DNA from: Colicola sp016286205
GTDB taxonomy: Bacteria > Bacteroidota > Bacteroidia > Bacteroidales > Paludibacteraceae
Assembly (NCBI GenBank): GCA_016286205.1
Contig: JAEESF010000001.1
Coordinates: 62,001 to 126,000 of the forward strand
DNA: 64,000 nt
Reading direction: 5' to 3'
The notes beneath the pieces were generated by a model, which did no database searches, was not told where the DNA came from, and saw only the letters and a list, made by a program, of their open reading frames with translations. Shown piece by piece: positions 9,291 to 19,318 of the stretch. Both the position numbers and the translations under genes were made by a program. Position 1 is the first letter of the stretch; the number at the start of each line of letters is the position of its first letter.

Positions 9291-9800
9291 ATGAAAAACG
9301 CTATCAAATTAGTGCTGATACTGGTTGCGGCCGGTGTTGCGCTGAATGGTTGTAAACCGAAGGAGGATCCAACGTACAGAATGAGCGATCTGCTTGGTTT
9401 GTGGCTTGAGGACAAAGCCAACGTAGAGCATTATGTCCGTTTCACTGATGAGCAAAGCGACGAAACTGCGTACTGGTATGGTCGCGAGTGGCACGAAGAT
9501 GAGGATATCTACGAGGAGGATCTATTCAAACTGTGGAACGTGGATTCGGTCTATGTAGTGGATACACTCACCATGGACTCGACGCTCGTTTTAGACTCAA
9601 CGCTCGTACACGGAAACGGTTGGTTTAAGTACAAGTTGGAAGTCAAAGGCGATTTGGAGGAAATCCACTTGATGGATAATGGCGGAGCGGAAATACCTAA
9701 AGAGTACATCGTTTCCGTACTGACCAACGACCGCTTGGAGTATTACGAGAAAGACAACCAAAATAGACGTTTCTGTTTTGACAAAGTAGTGAAACAATGA
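9291..9800 (+). CDS. Small lipoprotein of unknown function
   Basis: 169 residues with a lipoprotein signal peptide: basic start, hydrophobic core and lipobox LNGC (Cys21). The mature part is acidic and beta-rich (LLGLWLEDKANVEHYVRFTDE), resembling the lipocalin-like lipoproteins of Bacteroidota, but I cannot assign a family. It lies 3 bp after ileS and overlaps the next gene by 4 bp (ATGA), so it belongs to the ileS-asmA-like run. Envelope location is inferred. Confidence 0.8.
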   Translation: MKNAIKLVLILVAAGVALNGCKPKEDPTYRMSDLLGLWLEDKANVEHYVRFTDEQSDETAYWYGREWHEDEDIYEEDLFKLWNVDSVYVVDTLTMDSTLVLDSTLVHGNGWFKYKLEVKGDLEEIHLMDNGGAEIPKEYIVSVLTNDRLEYYEKDNQNRRFCFDKVVKQ

Positions 9801-12790
9801 AAGCACTCAAGATTATTGGTTGGACGCTATTAGGCATTGTGCTGACAGTAGTAATTATTGTTACTGTCGCATGCTATGTTGTTTTCACGCCCGAACGTCT
9901 GACCCCGGTTGCCCGCCAGGTTGCGGACAAATTCATCAGCACTGAGCATGAGATAGGTCAAGTCAACCTAACCTTCTTCTCTACTTTCCCGCGTTTTGGC
10001 CTGCAGGCAGACGGATTACTGATTATCAATCCGAAAGCAGGCAGTCAGAACGATACCGTAGTGGCTGCTAAACGAGTGGTTGCGACCGTCGATGTGATGG
10101 AGTTTCTGCGCAATAAGAATCTACACGTAGGCGAAGCTACGCTCGACGATGCGTGCGTCAATTTCTATATAGCGCAGGATGGAACCACCAACCTGACAGA
10201 TGTCTTTATTACTTCACCTGACACCACCGAGGAAGATACCACCGCATTCTCTCTTCCATTCGATGAATTGCGTGTAGATGGTCTGCGTATAGAGGCCCGT
10301 AACATCAGTTTTGTGGACGACAAAGATACCATCACCGCATCGCTGGGCGAAACCGAACTGAGTGCGTTAGCCGAGAGTTGGGACGATATGTTGCTTACGT
10401 TGGATGCGAAGGATGTGTGTGCTGCGCTCAAGGGCGATACGTATGCCGACAGTCTGCATCTGGAACTGATTGCGCCTATGGCAGCCAATCTAGACTCTAT
10501 GCATTTCACGTTTGACAACGCGCGACTGGCCATCAATGATTTCAACTTGCGTCTGAATGGCGATGTGACACTAGGCGATAGTATTGATGTGAATGCCAAG
10601 GTCGAGACCGATAAATGGCAGATCAAACCACTATTGGCTCTTGTGCCTGAGAAATTCACAAGCAGTCTGAAAGATCTGGACGTAGATGGCAAAGTGCAAC
10701 TGAGCGCTGATGTTCGCGGCACGTACAGCGAAACACAAATGCCGCTAATCACGGCTCACCTGGAACTGACCGATGGCGAAGGCAAATACAAACCGCTGCC
10801 TTACACACTGCGCGAGATGGAACTGAATGCGGATGCGGACCTCAATCTAAACGAAACCAAACTTTCGAACGTAGTGGTCAATCACTTGGCCGCAAAGACG
10901 AAAAAGAGCGCCGTTTCGGCAGATGGAAAAATCGAGGAATTGCTTGACAATATGCTTCTCGATTTGCATATTAAGTTAGATGCCAACTTGCCTGATTTTG
11001 ATTATTTCCTGCCTGAGAAAATGATACTGAACGGTCAGACCAAAGGCGATGCTAAAGTTCGCATCCGCTTGGACGACCTGACCAACATGCGTTTGGAGAA
11101 AGGCAAAATCAATGCTGACCTGGTGCTGAACGATATTCATTATGAGATGGATTCGATGATAGCTGAACTGCCGCAAACACATGCGCACATTCAGATTCCG
11201 AATGCCAAACCATCCAAGCCGAAAGTCAACTGGGCACGAATCGATTTGAGTACCGAGCAAGTGGAGTTTGAGATGATTGATCAACTGACTGCCGCACTTC
11301 AGCAATCGGACATCCAACTCGAAGCAGGCAACGTGTTGAGCAAAGATCCTGTCATCTATGCCGCGGTAGGCTTGCAGAGCGAACAACCGCTAGTCGTTCG
11401 AATGGATACCATTTTTGCGAATGTGACTGCGCCGCAATTGTTTGCATATGCCGAGTACAACACCGAGCAGCAAACGACGCCACAACTGCAAGCGGAACTG
11501 ATAGCGGCCAAGCTGAAAGCCCAGATGGGCGAAGCGCTCAAAGCCCAAACGGGCGAAATCGACCTGGCTGCCAGTGCACGTTACGACAAAGATGGAACGA
11601 ATGCCCTGCTAAAATGGAATCCGGTATTCAAAATCAAACTGAAGAACGGCGTTCTCAATATGCCGGAGATGTTGCCTGAGGCAGTTAATATCCCTCGTAT
11701 TGATTTCAATTACTCGAATCGCGAAATGAATATCGCCGATTCGCGAGTTGAACTTGGACGCTCGGATTTGAACCTCAAAGGCAAGGTGCGCAACATAGAC
11801 AAGTGGTTCCGCAAAGAAGGTATTCTGGAGGGCCAACTGGACATCGTTAGCGACCACTGCGATGCCAATCAGCTGATTCTCTGGTTCACCGCCGATGAAG
11901 GATCAGAAGAACAAACGACCAACACGGCTGCTACAGAGGCGCCAAAAACCACAGAGCCGACCACCGAAGAAGAAAGTGGCCCGTTCCTCGTTCCAACCGA
12001 CGTAAACCTGGCATTAACGACTCATATGCGTGAGGTGGAGATCTTCAACCAGGTGGCCAAAGACCTGAAGGGAGGTTTGTACATCAACGATGGAACATTG
12101 ATTTTGGACGAAATGGGTTTTGTATGTCGTGCTGCAAAATTGCAACTGACAGCCATGTACCGTTCGCCACGTCGCAACCACTTGTACCTAGGCATGGATT
12201 ATCATATGTTGGATGTAGATATTGACGAACTGCTCACGATGATTCCTAATCTGGAACAAATGGTTCCTATGTTGAGTTCATTCAAAGGTGCTGCCGAATT
12301 CCACTTGGCAGCAGAAACCTACCTGAACAGCAAATACGAGCCAAAGATGAGCACGCTGCGTGGCGCAGCTTCGCTGACCGGTAAAGATCTGGTAGTGTTG
12401 GATAGCGAGACCTTCTCTACCATCAGCAAATTGCTCATGTTCAACAAGAAGACCGAGAACAAGATTGATTCCATCAATGCGGAAATGACTATCTACAAGA
12501 ACGAGATTGATGTCTATCCGCTCTGCGTGCAAATGGATAATTACATGGTCGCTCTTGGCGGACGCCACAATACCGACATGACCTTCGATTACGATATCAA
12601 CGTGCTGAGCCCGATCTATCTGGGCGTCAATGTGAGCGGAAATATCGACGACTTGAAAATCAAGTTGGCAAAATGCAAATTCGCGCAAGATTTCAAACCG
12701 CACTGGTATCAGAAAGTGGACAACCAGTCACGCGAACTGCGCGAACGCATCAAGCAATCGATGGAGAAAAATGTGCGTATCAACAAATAA
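9797..12790 (+). CDS. AsmA-family inner-membrane-anchored protein
   Basis: 997 residues. One N-terminal membrane helix (about residues 5-28) is followed by a very long periplasmic beta-rich region. The opening (YVVFTPERLTPVARQVADKFIS...LTFFSTFPRFGLQADGLLI) is the AsmA N-terminal signature. The late section (FKGAAEFHLAAETYLNSKYEPKMSTLRGAASLTGKDLVVLDSETFSTISKLLMF) matches AsmA-like C-terminal regions. A Thr/Glu-rich linker lies near residues 705-735. AsmA/TamB/YhdP proteins are bridge-like lipid-transfer proteins between inner and outer membrane, which is the likely role. The start overlaps the preceding lipoprotein stop by 4 bp. Confidence 0.88.
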   Translation: MKALKIIGWTLLGIVLTVVIIVTVACYVVFTPERLTPVARQVADKFISTEHEIGQVNLTFFSTFPRFGLQADGLLIINPKAGSQNDTVVAAKRVVATVDVMEFLRNKNLHVGEATLDDACVNFYIAQDGTTNLTDVFITSPDTTEEDTTAFSLPFDELRVDGLRIEARNISFVDDKDTITASLGETELSALAESWDDMLLTLDAKDVCAALKGDTYADSLHLELIAPMAANLDSMHFTFDNARLAINDFNLRLNGDVTLGDSIDVNAKVETDKWQIKPLLALVPEKFTSSLKDLDVDGKVQLSADVRGTYSETQMPLITAHLELTDGEGKYKPLPYTLREMELNADADLNLNETKLSNVVVNHLAAKTKKSAVSADGKIEELLDNMLLDLHIKLDANLPDFDYFLPEKMILNGQTKGDAKVRIRLDDLTNMRLEKGKINADLVLNDIHYEMDSMIAELPQTHAHIQIPNAKPSKPKVNWARIDLSTEQVEFEMIDQLTAALQQSDIQLEAGNVLSKDPVIYAAVGLQSEQPLVVRMDTIFANVTAPQLFAYAEYNTEQQTTPQLQAELIAAKLKAQMGEALKAQTGEIDLAASARYDKDGTNALLKWNPVFKIKLKNGVLNMPEMLPEAVNIPRIDFNYSNREMNIADSRVELGRSDLNLKGKVRNIDKWFRKEGILEGQLDIVSDHCDANQLILWFTADEGSEEQTTNTAATEAPKTTEPTTEEESGPFLVPTDVNLALTTHMREVEIFNQVAKDLKGGLYINDGTLILDEMGFVCRAAKLQLTAMYRSPRRNHLYLGMDYHMLDVDIDELLTMIPNLEQMVPMLSSFKGAAEFHLAAETYLNSKYEPKMSTLRGAASLTGKDLVVLDSETFSTISKLLMFNKKTENKIDSINAEMTIYKNEIDVYPLCVQMDNYMVALGGRHNTDMTFDYDINVLSPIYLGVNVSGNIDDLKIKLAKCKFAQDFKPHWYQKVDNQSRELRERIKQSMEKNVRINK

Positions 12791-12802
12791 TAAATATCAA
12801 AA

Positions 12803-14926
12803 ATGACTAATCACAAACTATTCCTTCTAGGAGCAATTGCAATGACACTACTTGCTTGCAACCAAACTAACCCATTGTTAGAAGAGCCGAAAAACGAATA
12901 TGGAATTCCGGCTTTTGACAAAGTCAAACTGGAGCACTATCTCCCTGCTTTTGAGGCTGCTATCGCAGAACAAAAACAGGAGATTGAGGCTATCGTGAAT
13001 AACGAAGCCGAACCTACTTTCGACAATACGATTGTTGCGCTCGATCGCTCGGGTTTGTTGCTTGAACGCGTAGAAGGCGTGTTCTTCAATGTGTTGGAAG
13101 CCGATGGCAATGACGAAATGAATGAGATTGCCGAGAAAGTTTCTCCTATGTTGAGCGAACTCAGCGATGGCATCATTCTCAACGACAAACTCTTCCAACG
13201 CGTTAAGTTTGTCTATGACATGCGCGACCAACTGGGTCTCAATCCGGAACAAATGCGTTTGGTCACTGAGACCTACAAAGCTTTTGCAGACAATGGTGCC
13301 AATCTGCCTGAAGACAAAAAAGAGCGACTCAAAGAGATTAACCAAGAACTCGGTTTGCTCTCTCTGCAATTTGGCAATAATGTTGTCGCTGAGACCAATG
13401 CTTATCAGTATTTCGTCAAGGACGAAGCACAACTCAAAGGTCTCCCGGAGAGCGCCAAAGCTGCGGCTGCCGAAGAGGCAGAAGCTGCGGGTCATCCGGG
13501 CGAGTGGCTCTTCACTCCCAAGCGCACCAGTTTCACTCCTGTTCTCCAATATTGCGAGAATCGTGATCTCCGCAAGGAATTGTTGATGGCTTATACCACT
13601 CGCGCTAACCATGACAACGAGAATGACAACAAGTCCGTTATCATTCGTGAGATGGAATTGCGCATCGAGAAAGCCAAACTCTTCGGTTACGACAATCCCG
13701 CTGATTATATCCTAGCCGACTGTATGGCGAAGAACCATCAGACCGTAGATGCTTTTCTTGCTTCCGTTTGGGCTCCTTCGCTCGAGGCTGCTAAGCGTGA
13801 AGCCGCCGCGCTGCAAGAGATGATGGATGCTGATAAAACGGATGAGAATCCTCACACCGACGAGCAAATCAAACTGCAACCGTGGGACTGGTGGTTCTAC
13901 GCAGAAAAACTACGCAAAGCTAAATATGCGTTGGACGAAGAAGAATTGAAACCTTATTTTGAGTTGAGCAATGTTCGCAAAGGTGCATTTGGCGTTGCTA
14001 CAAAACTCTATGGCCTACAATTTGAAAAACTGGAGAACATGCCTGTCTACAATCCTGATGTGGAAGTTTTCAAGGTAACCGAAGCCGATGGCACATTCGT
14101 AGGAATCCTGATGACCGACTATTTCCCGCGTAGTGGCAAGCGTCCCGGAGCATGGATGAACAATATCGTTCCTCAGTTTGTCGATGCCAACGGTGTTGAC
14201 CATCGCCCGGTTATCATCAATGTCGGCAATTTCAACAAACCTACGGCTGGCAATCCTTCCTTGCTCTCGATGGACGATGTAGAGACGCTCTTCCATGAGT
14301 TCGGCCATGCTTTGCATGGACTGCTGAGCAAGGCGCACTATAAGAGCCTGAGCGGAACCAATACTCCGCGCGACTTCGTCGAGCTGCCGAGCCAGTTCAT
14401 GGAGAACTATTGCTACGAACCGGAAATCCTGAAAACCTATGCTTTCCATTACCAGACAGGCGAAGTGATTCCTGAAGAACTGATTGAGAAGATCAACAAA
14501 GCCGGTAAGTTCAACCAGGGTTTTGTTACCACCGAACTCCTCTCGGCTTCTATCCTTGACATGGATTTCCACGAACTCAATAGCGCCGAAGGACTGGACG
14601 TAAACGCTTTTGAAGAGCAGAGTATGGAGAAGATGGGTATGATTCCGGAAATCATCGTTCGTTATCGCCCGACATTCTACAACCATATTTTCACCACCGG
14701 CTATGAGGCCGGCTATTACAGCTACACTTGGGCTGCCGTTTTGGATGCAGACGCGTTTGCGGCCTTCAAGGAGACCGGCAATCTGTTCGATGCAGAGACG
14801 GCTCGTCGTTTCCGCCACTTGTTAGAGCAAGGTGGTACACGCGATGCACACGATCTGTATCTCGAGTTCCGTGGCAAGGAGGCAGACCCGCAGTATCTGC
14901 TTCGCCGCAAAGGATTTACAGAATAA
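12803..14926 (+). CDS. M3-family zinc metallopeptidase lipoprotein (peptidyl-dipeptidase Dcp type)
   Basis: 707 residues. Lipobox LLAC (Cys19) predicts membrane anchoring, as for other Bacteroidota M3 peptidases. The zinc site HEFGHALHG is at about residue 498, and the downstream third ligand is in the ENYCYEPEIL region. N-terminal helices (FDKVKLEHYLPAFEAAI...EIEAIV) and the sequence around YYSYTWAAVLDADAFAAF are typical of the Dcp/oligopeptidase A group. It probably trims short peptides in the periplasm. It starts 12 bp after the AsmA-like gene, and its TAA shares one base with the next ATG. Confidence 0.93.
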   Translation: MTNHKLFLLGAIAMTLLACNQTNPLLEEPKNEYGIPAFDKVKLEHYLPAFEAAIAEQKQEIEAIVNNEAEPTFDNTIVALDRSGLLLERVEGVFFNVLEADGNDEMNEIAEKVSPMLSELSDGIILNDKLFQRVKFVYDMRDQLGLNPEQMRLVTETYKAFADNGANLPEDKKERLKEINQELGLLSLQFGNNVVAETNAYQYFVKDEAQLKGLPESAKAAAAEEAEAAGHPGEWLFTPKRTSFTPVLQYCENRDLRKELLMAYTTRANHDNENDNKSVIIREMELRIEKAKLFGYDNPADYILADCMAKNHQTVDAFLASVWAPSLEAAKREAAALQEMMDADKTDENPHTDEQIKLQPWDWWFYAEKLRKAKYALDEEELKPYFELSNVRKGAFGVATKLYGLQFEKLENMPVYNPDVEVFKVTEADGTFVGILMTDYFPRSGKRPGAWMNNIVPQFVDANGVDHRPVIINVGNFNKPTAGNPSLLSMDDVETLFHEFGHALHGLLSKAHYKSLSGTNTPRDFVELPSQFMENYCYEPEILKTYAFHYQTGEVIPEELIEKINKAGKFNQGFVTTELLSASILDMDFHELNSAEGLDVNAFEEQSMEKMGMIPEIIVRYRPTFYNHIFTTGYEAGYYSYTWAAVLDADAFAAFKETGNLFDAETARRFRHLLEQGGTRDAHDLYLEFRGKEADPQYLLRRKGFTE

Positions 14927-15459
14927 TGAAAAGGCGCGAAAGTCAAATATTCTCCCGCGTACTGCCAATTGTCTTCTGGACACTGGCAGTCGCGGGTAGT
15001 TGCGCTTTTCCGTTCATTTTGTCGACTTTTGAACTCCAACCGGCCAACTTTAGCACAAACTACTGGTGGGGGTTTGTAGTTACGGGAGTAGTTTTGTCGA
15101 TTATTGTTATCCTACAACGATTGGATCGTTTTGAAATAGCCATCTCCAAGTCGTTCGCTATTGCTTTTCTTCTAGGACTAGCCTCTTATTGGCTACCCAC
15201 AGCTCTTTTTCTTGCTGTCCCGGTTATCATTTTCCTAGTAGCGCGCAACCATTTTAATATGCGCTCCTTCACAGCTATGATGCTAGGATACGCCACCATA
15301 GCTGTTTGGGCTACGGTGTTTATCTTTCTGGGCTGGATTAATAATTCCTGGGCGCTTTTCTTTGCTCCGGAGATGCTATGGGGATGGGTTCCTCTTGGCA
15401 GTGTCTTGCTAGCTTGGGTGGCTTCTACCATTGCACGACAAATCCTGCGTGTACGTTAA
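14926..15459 (+). CDS. Polytopic membrane protein of unknown function
   Basis: 177 residues starting with MKRRES at an ATG that overlaps the preceding TAA by one base (TAATG); a longer in-frame extension would run inside the peptidase gene and is unlikely. About five to six hydrophobic helices are visible (VLPIVFWTLAVAGSCAF, WWGFVVTGVVLSIIVIL, AIAFLLGLASYWL, ALFLAVPVIIFLV, ATVFIFLGWI, LGSVLLAWVAS). No conserved motif is recognised. The 3' end overlaps the convergent TonB-dependent receptor gene by 35 bp, so neither gene has room for its own terminator. Confidence 0.78.
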   Translation: MKRRESQIFSRVLPIVFWTLAVAGSCAFPFILSTFELQPANFSTNYWWGFVVTGVVLSIIVILQRLDRFEIAISKSFAIAFLLGLASYWLPTALFLAVPVIIFLVARNHFNMRSFTAMMLGYATIAVWATVFIFLGWINNSWALFFAPEMLWGWVPLGSVLLAWVASTIARQILRVR

Positions 15460-17647
15460 TTCCCGCTTGCGGAAAATACCATACGTAGGTACCGTCTGTT
15501 CCACCATTGTTGACGTATTTGCTGTCAAACAGGTTGTTTACCTGGCATCGAAGTGTGATGTCAGGTATATTTTTTGCATTGGCCAGTTTGTGGAATGGCA
15601 GCTTGTAACTCAACATAAGGTTAGTGACCGTGTAGGCTTTCAATGCGGCATTAGGATCCTCGTTGTTCCCCAAGTATTGACTACTTACCACCAGTGTCTG
15701 GATTTCGCCAATGAAGCCGGCATGATGGAAGGAAATGGTATTTCCGGCTGTCCAATCGGGCGAGAAAGAGATGGTGCGCCATTGCGTAACATCTTTCCAT
15801 CGGTTGCGACTCCAGGTTAGGTTGCCCTTCCATGTAAACCATTTTGTCCATTCGACGCCAAACTGAAACTCAGCACCACAGCGATATGAATCTTTGACGT
15901 TTGTGGTGATGAGGTAACCAACGCTACTGATGTCGCCGGTGGCAATCAATTGATTGTCATAGTCCATAAAGTAGAGGTTTAGACCTATTGTCCATGGTAT
16001 AGCGAAACCGCTTTGGAGTTCACCCGGCGAAGAGAAGCTATAGCCCAATTCATAGTCGTATAGTGCTTCCGGTCTTGGGTCATTAGCGCCTGTACTAGTA
16101 ACAAAATTGTTTCGCGTCGGTTCACGATGTGCGAGCGCGAATGTGGCAGAAAGACGATGGCCTTTGTTCTCGTACGTCAGTCCGGCTTTCGGGTTGAAGA
16201 AGTGCCATGTGTTATGTTTTGTTATGGCTTCTATGGCGCCTAGTGCACTCGTCTCCTCATTATCTCCCCATATACGATAATCCACCAATCGGTATTGCAA
16301 ATCGCCGTATAGGCTCAGTTTCTCTCTGCCTCGGTGCAACACACGCCAATTAGCCTTGGCATATATATTACCGTCGGTTTTCACTCCATGGCCCTCGTAA
16401 TAAGGAATAAACGCATTGCCCACACAGGTTGTGTCTATATTTCCGTATTGCAGACCGCGGTACTGGTTGAGTGCCAAACCCATTTGCACATCCACTTTCT
16501 CATGCACATATTTGCTAGTCAGGATACCACCGTAATAATGATTTCTCAAACCTTTCTGCGTGATATTGTCCGCCTCATAGGTTATCCAGTCGGCCATGAG
16601 CATCTCGTAATAACCGGTTCCGTAGGTATAATGCGCCGTGGCAGAGAGTGTCCAATTCGGATTGAAACGATGGCCCACATGCAGATGCACATGATGTTGT
16701 TGATAGTTATCGGTCTGGTTGTCGTAGTAGGCGGTATTCCCATCTTTGTCGATGTATTCACCTGCGGGGTTATATCTTCTGTTGGCCCCCGGCTCAAACG
16801 CGGTAGCATAATCCACGCCATACCATGCCATGTATGTCTTTTCTTTTCCGCCGAATGCCGTAAGCGTCACCGCCGTTTTGGTATTCTGCCAACCTATTTC
16901 GCCTTGATAACTGAGCAAATCCGACCACGCACGCTCGATATAACCATCCGAGTTCACTTTTGAGAACCGGGCGCCTATATGCCATGCGCCTTCTTTTTCC
17001 AATCGGTCACCCAGATACACATCGGCTTTGACCATCTCGCGAAACGTGTTGTACATGCCGCCGTTAAAGGACAATTCGGCGCGAACCGGGCCCGGATGTT
17101 CGCTCTCCGGAACAGTCGCATCCAGTGTCCGCAGATTGACACTGGCACCAAAACTACTACCACCGTTGGCGCTCGTTCCTATGCCGCGTTGCACCTGAAG
17201 ACTATTTACGCCGCTTGCCATATCGGTTAGGTTAACCCAGAATACGGCTTGACTTTCCGCGTCATTCAGCGGTACTTCGTTGATAGTCATGTTAATACGT
17301 GTCTGGTCTGTACCGCGGATATGAAAATAGGTATAACCTACTCCCAGACCATCATCGCTTGTCACTACCATGGATGGAGTGTTGCTCAGCAGATAAGGCA
17401 AATTCTGTCCCGTGTTGTCTTGGTTCAGTTCAGCGTGCCTGATTTCCTGCTTACTGTTGGTTGACTGCATCACGGGCGCACTAACCACAATATCGGCTAT
17501 CTGACGACCGATAATGGTCAGGGTGTCTTCTTCGTAAGACTCGGAGGGGTTAGTCACTTGCGCACATGTGTACGCGTTTACTAGAAGTACGCATGCACAC
17601 AAGCATGCCGTACGAACGATTGTTCTGTTCATTTTCTTTAGCAGCAT
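15425..17647 (-). CDS. TonB-dependent outer-membrane receptor
   Basis: 740 residues from the first possible start (an in-frame ATG at 17632, MNRTIVRT, is equally good and preceded by a purine-rich stretch). A signal peptide is followed directly by a plug domain (DIVVSAPVMQSTNSKQEIR, LPYLLSNTPSMVVTSDDG, YFHIRGTDQTRINMTINEVPLND, QVQRGIGTSANGGSSFGASVNLRT). A 22-strand-type barrel ends in an aromatic residue (FVVQW). It lacks the N-terminal carboxypeptidase-like domain of SusC proteins, so it fits a siderophore/cofactor-type receptor better than a glycan one. The substrate cannot be read. It lies 70 bp after the beta-barrel gene, probably in the same transcript. Confidence 0.92.
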   Translation of the reverse strand: MLLKKMNRTIVRTACLCACVLLVNAYTCAQVTNPSESYEEDTLTIIGRQIADIVVSAPVMQSTNSKQEIRHAELNQDNTGQNLPYLLSNTPSMVVTSDDGLGVGYTYFHIRGTDQTRINMTINEVPLNDAESQAVFWVNLTDMASGVNSLQVQRGIGTSANGGSSFGASVNLRTLDATVPESEHPGPVRAELSFNGGMYNTFREMVKADVYLGDRLEKEGAWHIGARFSKVNSDGYIERAWSDLLSYQGEIGWQNTKTAVTLTAFGGKEKTYMAWYGVDYATAFEPGANRRYNPAGEYIDKDGNTAYYDNQTDNYQQHHVHLHVGHRFNPNWTLSATAHYTYGTGYYEMLMADWITYEADNITQKGLRNHYYGGILTSKYVHEKVDVQMGLALNQYRGLQYGNIDTTCVGNAFIPYYEGHGVKTDGNIYAKANWRVLHRGREKLSLYGDLQYRLVDYRIWGDNEETSALGAIEAITKHNTWHFFNPKAGLTYENKGHRLSATFALAHREPTRNNFVTSTGANDPRPEALYDYELGYSFSSPGELQSGFAIPWTIGLNLYFMDYDNQLIATGDISSVGYLITTNVKDSYRCGAEFQFGVEWTKWFTWKGNLTWSRNRWKDVTQWRTISFSPDWTAGNTISFHHAGFIGEIQTLVVSSQYLGNNEDPNAALKAYTVTNLMLSYKLPFHKLANAKNIPDITLRCQVNNLFDSKYVNNGGTDGTYVWYFPQAGINVHAGFVVQW

Positions 17648-17717
17648 TATCTGCTCAAGTTCAACGGGTTTGAATTCTCAGCCTTGCAGCTCCCCGAATG
17701 TGTTAATATTTTTGTTG

Positions 17718-18485
17718 TTATAATCTGTAGCTGAAGCTCACGTGCCATCCCCACTCCCACATATGGCGGTCGTTGGTGCGATAGTTCAGCATCAGGTTGT
17801 TCAGTCCAAAATCATACCCGCCCTGCACGCGATAGCGTTGCCATTCCAGACCGGTTCCTATGCCCAACTGAAAGTTCAGCCAGAACACATCATACTTCAG
17901 TCTGTCGTATGTCTCGGTGGGTACATTTTGCGTTTTCAGCCATTCTAATGTCTTGTCGTTCAAGTGGTTCTGCACAAAATCTGTCTCATTCGGGCAGAAC
18001 TGGAATTGCGGACCCGCATAGAACAACAGGTTCAGGTCACGCCATACAGGAATCGTGTAGTAGCAGCGGATAGGAACCGTCAGATTGTGTTCCAGTACGC
18101 GATGCTTCTGATACTCCGTCTGCACCGAAGGTGCATCCATGCTGCGCCAATGTTGCTCGTTCACACCGTAGGTGAGCGTATAGAGCAAACCCGTCTGCAT
18201 GGAGAAATGCAGAGGAAGCAGGAACGTGAATGTCGCACCCAGACGCACACCGTGCAAGTACATATCCGGCGCGGTCAGGTTCTTGGTTCGCTGCTGATGT
18301 TGCGTAAAACCTGCCTCGATACGATACTCCACGCCAAACCGATACGGTTCTTCCACTTTCTGCTTGCGAGTCGGATCGAAGAACGTATTGTCCGCTATCT
18401 GATCGTCCGGCTTACGAACATCATCCGCCATAGCACACAGTGCTATACCGAACAACAGACATACTATGGTTAGTCCTTTTTTCAA
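17718..18485 (-). CDS. Outer-membrane beta-barrel protein, probable partner of the TonB-dependent receptor
   Basis: About 255 residues. The frame opens with a secretion signal (LKKGLTIVCLLFGIALCAMA) and ends in an aromatic/hydrophobic strand (WHVSFSYRL), with alternating-residue strands between (RFGVEYRIEAGF, VRLGATFTFLLPLHFSMQTGLLYTLTYG), as in the PorT/outer-membrane beta-barrel families. An upstream TTG at 18497 overlaps the -7 promoter box and cannot be used, so I chose TTG at 18485, which leaves only a few bases of leader. No ATG precedes the signal sequence. It probably assists or senses for the receptor encoded 70 bp downstream. Confidence 0.68.
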   Translation of the reverse strand: MKKGLTIVCLLFGIALCAMADDVRKPDDQIADNTFFDPTRKQKVEEPYRFGVEYRIEAGFTQHQQRTKNLTAPDMYLHGVRLGATFTFLLPLHFSMQTGLLYTLTYGVNEQHWRSMDAPSVQTEYQKHRVLEHNLTVPIRCYYTIPVWRDLNLLFYAGPQFQFCPNETDFVQNHLNDKTLEWLKTQNVPTETYDRLKYDVFWLNFQLGIGTGLEWQRYRVQGGYDFGLNNLMLNYRTNDRHMWEWGWHVSFSYRL

Positions 18486-18494
18486 AATCGCCTG

Positions 18495-18526
18495 CAAAAG
18501 TACTGCTTTTTTTTGATATTTGCAAA
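18495..18526 (-). promoter_or_regulatory. Promoter of the beta-barrel / TonB-dependent receptor operon
   Basis: On the minus strand: TTTG (18526-18523), 20-bp spacer, TACTTTTG (18502-18495). The expected transcription start is within about 10 bases of the TTG start codon at 18485. Confidence 0.75.
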
Positions 18527-18527
18527 T

Positions 18528-19187
18528 TTATTTATAGTTTTCTGTATCCGGAGGAGGAAAAACCAGTTCGTTGCGCGGAGCAAAAGCCAAATCGAGTATA
18601 TTCCTTTCCTTATGACGGTGCGGACGGAATAGCTTTTCCGGCACGATGGGCTCGAAAGTGACGGCGTCCACGTTGATGTCGGTTTCCTCGGTTTTCTGCT
18701 GCGCCGCCTTGAGTTCGCGGTAAAGGGCGACGTAGGTGTACTGGTAAAAACGCGAGTACGCTTTCATGCCCGGCTCGGGCTTCTCGCCTCCCTTGAAAAC
18801 CCTGAAATAATGGTGCAGGAACCGCGTTCTCCATTCGAGCGCAGCCAAAGAATGGTCACGCTCCAGCGCATGCGCCTGCCGCTGCGCCTCTTTAATCAGT
18901 TCCCTGTTCGCCACGCAGGCCGCAGACCACTTCTTCGGAAAATGGTAAGTGTACAGTTGCAGCAGCTGTCCGCCATTGCGCGGCACACGCCGAACCACGA
19001 TATGTTTCCGGTAATGCCGCCCCTCTTTGACCATATCCATTTTGCCCCAGAACATATTGATGGTTAAAATAGGCACGATATAGCGCACTCCCCTGGCGTG
19101 GGAAGCCGCAATCTCCGAATAAGGCGCGTAATACGCAACGACGCGCTCCAAACGGTTCTGGATAATATTTTTCAAGTGTCGCGACAT
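18528..19187 (-). CDS. GC-rich orphan protein of unknown function
   Basis: 219 residues from ATG at 19187 (MSRHLKN); an upstream TTG is possible but less likely. It is a basic, soluble-looking, mostly helical protein with no signal peptide. Recognisable stretches are NRLERVVAYYAPYSEIA, RYIVPILTINMFWGK and YHFPKKWSAACVANRELI. I do not recognise the family. Base composition is visibly more GC-rich than both neighbours, with many GCC/CGC codons, suggesting a different origin. It has its own promoter about 130 bp upstream, and its stop codon abuts the next promoter. Confidence 0.7.
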   Translation of the reverse strand: MSRHLKNIIQNRLERVVAYYAPYSEIAASHARGVRYIVPILTINMFWGKMDMVKEGRHYRKHIVVRRVPRNGGQLLQLYTYHFPKKWSAACVANRELIKEAQRQAHALERDHSLAALEWRTRFLHHYFRVFKGGEKPEPGMKAYSRFYQYTYVALYRELKAAQQKTEETDINVDAVTFEPIVPEKLFRPHRHKERNILDLAFAPRNELVFPPPDTENYK

Positions 19188-19318
19188 AATTTCAAGGGCG
19201 GAATATGCCCGCAAGCAGGCCGTTCCCTGGAAATCCTAGACCATGCTTCTTGCAATTAATTCGTAATCTACTCTAATTCAATCTATTAAATACTGTTTTC
19301 CTTATAGTAAATTTTGTG

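Noticed and set aside
14728..14925. Longer N terminus for the small membrane protein, starting inside the M3 peptidase gene
   Set aside because: The extra residues are Arg/Cys/Gly-rich frame-shadow sequence; the ATG overlapping the peptidase stop gives a normal membrane protein.
18486..18497. TTG at 18497 as the start of the beta-barrel gene
   Set aside because: It lies inside the TACTTTTG promoter box, so it would not be in the transcript.
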